A DNA stretch of 9,113 nucleotides, taken from positions 1 through 9,113 of the forward strand of contig CAVRZY010000044.1 in assembly GCA_963725415.1 (NCBI GenBank). The letters are read 5' to 3'. The position numbers and the translations under genes were made by a program. The notes under the pieces were generated by a model. That model worked only from the letters and a program-made list of their open reading frames with translations, was not told where the DNA came from and searched no databases. Below, piece after piece: positions 7,332 through 9,113 of this stretch; positions within the stretch are counted from its first letter, which is position 1, and each line of letters begins with the position of its first letter. The stretch comes from CAVRZY01 sp963725415. Lineage in GTDB: Bacteria > Acidobacteriota > Terriglobia > Bryobacterales > Bryobacteraceae.

Positions 7332-8595
7332 AACTCTCCTCCGCCGCCTGCTCACTATCCTGCTGGCACTGGCTCTCTGGATCCAGCCCGCTGCCGCGGC
7401 CCGCTGGCAAGACCAGGATCTCTCCGCCGAAATCGACACGATCGTGACCGAGTTGAGCCGCATCTCCGGGCTCAAGCCCCTGCACAAGATCCGATACGAT
7501 CGCATCGACAAGGCGGGAGTGAAGCAGTTCCTCGAGCAGCGCATCAGAGAGGCCGTCAAGCCCGAGGAGCTGCGGGCCGAGGAACTGACCCTCAAGAAGT
7601 TCGGCCTCGTGCCCCCGGACTTCGACCTGAAGAAGACCACCATCGATCTTCTCACCGAGCAGGCCGCGGCCTTTTATGACTTCCGCAAGAGGAAGCTCTT
7701 CCTGGTCGAGTACGGCTCGGATTCGGTCCAGCACTCGGCCCTGGTCCACGAGCTGGCCCACGCCCTGGCCGACCAGCATTTCAATCTCCGGAGGTTCATC
7801 GAGCGGGCCCGCCAGGATGACGACCGCGCGCTGGCCCGCCTGGCAGTCATGGAGGGACAGGCCACCTGGCTGATGTCGGAATACCTCACCCGTCGCACCG
7901 GACAATCCCTCAAGGACTCGCCTGCGCTCGTCAACATGATGAGCCATGCCGCCGAAGCCTCGGCCGGGCAATTCCCGGTTTTCGACCGCTCCCCGCTCTA
8001 CCTGCGCGAGACCCTGCTGTTTCCATACACCCAAGGCATGCTGTTCCAGCACGCGGTTTTCCAGAAGATGGGCCTGCTCGCGTTTCCGGAGGTCTTCCGC
8101 CACCCCCCGCAGAGCACCCAGCAGATTCTGCATCCCGCTCAATACGGGACCGCCGCCAGACCGGTTTTCCCTCCGCTGCCCTCCCTGCTCTCCGAGCGCG
8201 GCTACCGCAATCTGGTCGAAGGCTCGATCGGCGAGCTGGACCACGCCATCCTTCTGCGCCAGTACGCCGACAAGCAGCAAGCCGAGGAGGTTGCTCCCGG
8301 CTGGCGAGGCGGCCAGTACAAGCTGCTCGAACACAAGTCCGACAAGCGGATCGTGCTGGCGTATGCCTCACAGTGGGAGAGTCACACCGCAGCCCAAAAA
8401 TTTTTCCGCCTCTACCGCCAGGTCCTCAAAGGCAAATGGAAGACCCTCGAGATCGCCTCGGAAACCGGCGACACGCTGGCCGGCCGGGGCGACGACGGGT
8501 ATTTCCTGTTACGTTGCGACGGTCTGCGCGTCACCAGTCTGGAGGGCATCGAGTCCCCGAAGGAGGCCAGAATGCCCATGCTTGCGATAAACTAG
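7324..8595 (+). CDS. Secreted HExxH zinc metallopeptidase-like protein (gluzincin type)
   Basis: A 423-residue protein with a signal peptide (LLRRLLTILLALALWIQPAA, cut near residue 26), so it is periplasmic or secreted. Residues 142-146 are HELAH inside VHELAHALADQHFNL, the zinc-binding and catalytic HExxH motif. VMEGQATWLMSEY follows about 30 residues later, with E177 placed as the third zinc ligand of a gluzincin. The arrangement HE.AHALxDQHF...EGxA is seen in poorly characterised bacterial families; I cannot name one with certainty. The C-terminal third (GGQYKLLEHKSDKRIVLAYA, WESHTAAQKFFRLYRQVLKG) has no recognised function. The ATG overlaps the MFS2 stop by eight bases, and the thioredoxin-like gene begins 18 bases after its stop, so all three are probably co-transcribed. 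A truncated relative lies between the two MFS genes. Protease activity is inferred from the motif alone; the natural substrate is unknown. Confidence 0.8.
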   Translation: MTRTLLRRLLTILLALALWIQPAAAARWQDQDLSAEIDTIVTELSRISGLKPLHKIRYDRIDKAGVKQFLEQRIREAVKPEELRAEELTLKKFGLVPPDFDLKKTTIDLLTEQAAAFYDFRKRKLFLVEYGSDSVQHSALVHELAHALADQHFNLRRFIERARQDDDRALARLAVMEGQATWLMSEYLTRRTGQSLKDSPALVNMMSHAAEASAGQFPVFDRSPLYLRETLLFPYTQGMLFQHAVFQKMGLLAFPEVFRHPPQSTQQILHPAQYGTAARPVFPPLPSLLSERGYRNLVEGSIGELDHAILLRQYADKQQAEEVAPGWRGGQYKLLEHKSDKRIVLAYASQWESHTAAQKFFRLYRQVLKGKWKTLEIASETGDTLAGRGDDGYFLLRCDGLRVTSLEGIESPKEARMPMLAIN

Positions 8596-8603
8596 AAAGG
8601 TAC

Positions 8604-8611
8604 AGGAGGAG
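8604..8611 (+). promoter_or_regulatory. Strong Shine-Dalgarno AGGAGGAG selecting a TTG start
   Basis: AGGAGGAG at 8604-8611 lies just before the TTG at 8614 (four bases from the end of AGGAGG). There is no in-frame ATG nearby, and only the TTG yields a complete signal peptide, so the site fixes the start of the thioredoxin-like gene. It lies in the 18-base gap after the peptidase gene. Confidence 0.65.
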
Positions 8612-8613
8612 TT

Positions 8614-9113
8614 TTGACTCGTCGGCTTCTCACTGCCCTGTTCGGACTGGGGCTGAGCGTGGCTCCTGTCGCCCAAGCCCAGGTTCCCCGTCCCTCTCCC
8701 GAATTCGTGATCAGTCTGCCCAGCGGGCAGCAGCTTTTGCTCAGCCAGTACCGAGGCAAGGTAGTGGCCATCGAGTTTCTTCTGACCACCTGTCCTCATT
8801 GTCAGACTTGCTCTTCGCTGCTGGACAAGCTCTACAAGGAGTACAGCCCGCGCGGCTTCCAGCCCCTGGGGGTGGCCTTCAACCCCATGGCCGGGATGCT
8901 GGTGCCGGACTATGTCAAGGGCCTCCAACTGAGCTTCCCGGTGGGAGTCTCCGAGCGCGACCCGGTCCTGGATTACTTGCGGCACTCCTCCTCCTTGCGC
9001 ATGCTGGTGCCGCAACTGGTCTTCGTTGACCGCAAGGGCGTCATCCGCGCCCAGCACGCCGGCGACAGCGATTTCTTCAAGGACGAAGAAAAGAACATGC
9101 GTGCCCTGATCGA
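8614..9113 (+). CDS. Secreted thioredoxin-fold protein with CPHC motif (TlpA/AhpC-TSA-like), N-terminal part
   Basis: From the TTG at 8614, 166 codons run to the window edge without a stop. Residues 1-23 are a signal peptide (MTRRLLTALFGLGLSVAPVA then QAQ). The mature protein has the TlpA/peroxiredoxin-like start (PEFVISLPSGQQLLLSQYRG, then KVVAIEFLLTTCPHC). The redox motif is C60-P-H-C63, with a third cysteine at 66. MLVPQLVFVDRKG carries the cis-proline (P133) facing the active site. A CPHC motif is characteristic of oxidising DsbA-type proteins, whereas TlpA-type reductants usually have CxPC or similar, so the direction of thiol exchange is open. It probably acts in the periplasm. The gene follows the peptidase by 18 bases and is likely in the same operon; a link to peptidase folding or to the exported substrate is inference. 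Confidence 0.8.
   Translation, partial: MTRRLLTALFGLGLSVAPVAQAQVPRPSPEFVISLPSGQQLLLSQYRGKVVAIEFLLTTCPHCQTCSSLLDKLYKEYSPRGFQPLGVAFNPMAGMLVPDYVKGLQLSFPVGVSERDPVLDYLRHSSSLRMLVPQLVFVDRKGVIRAQHAGDSDFFKDEEKNMRALI

Noticed and set aside
7231..8334. Minus-strand open frame of 367 codons opposite the peptidase gene
   Set aside because: The plus strand carries a signal peptide, HELAH motif and operon spacing; the minus frame is antisense to it and has no recognisable domain.
1..9113. CRISPR array, tRNA or rRNA
   Set aside because: I found no regularly spaced direct repeats, cloverleaf-like segments or rRNA-like sequence on either strand.

Overview
The window reads as chromosomal DNA of a GC-rich, Gram-negative environmental bacterium, most likely an acidobacterium. 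The reasons are a GWxTD-domain secreted protein followed by an outer-membrane barrel protein with a carboxypeptidase-regulatory-like N-terminus, frequent signal peptides, and an intergenic tract of the AAAAGGCAAAAG type. The lineage is inferred from gene content; there is no rRNA or other phylogenetic marker here.

Layout. (1) Bases 1-278, minus strand: the N-terminus of a secreted alpha-L-fucosidase-like GH29 enzyme, running off the left edge. (2) 279-616: a divergent intergenic region with a T/C-rich low-complexity tract and a strong sigma-70-type promoter facing right. (3) 617-4150, plus strand: a probable two-gene operon of a GWxTD-domain protein (five +1 frame breaks) and a large outer-membrane barrel protein (one +1 frame break). 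(4) 4151-4571: an intergenic region with a weak terminator candidate, a long perfect inverted repeat enclosing a second hairpin, and a possible small minus-strand ORF. (5) 4572-8595, plus strand: a tandem duplication. MFS exporter copy 1 is followed by a decayed fragment of a metallopeptidase gene, then by MFS copy 2 (one +1 frame break), which overlaps an intact HExxH metallopeptidase gene. (6) 8614 to the right edge: a secreted thioredoxin-fold protein with a CPHC active site, in the same run of genes.

Two things stand out. First, the MFS-plus-peptidase unit was duplicated in tandem. The duplication ended inside the peptidase gene, leaving a stub of about 90 bases between the two MFS genes. 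Second, seven single-base frame breaks lie in three genes. All have the same sign, and each can be read as one base doubled or a GG run becoming GGG. This looks more like base-calling or assembly error than natural decay, and the three proteins are annotated as full-length on that assumption. I see no CRISPR array, transposase, tRNA or rRNA. Nothing here amounts to a clearly new system, although the exporter - periplasmic metallopeptidase - thiol oxidoreductase cluster is a reasonable functional unit to follow up.
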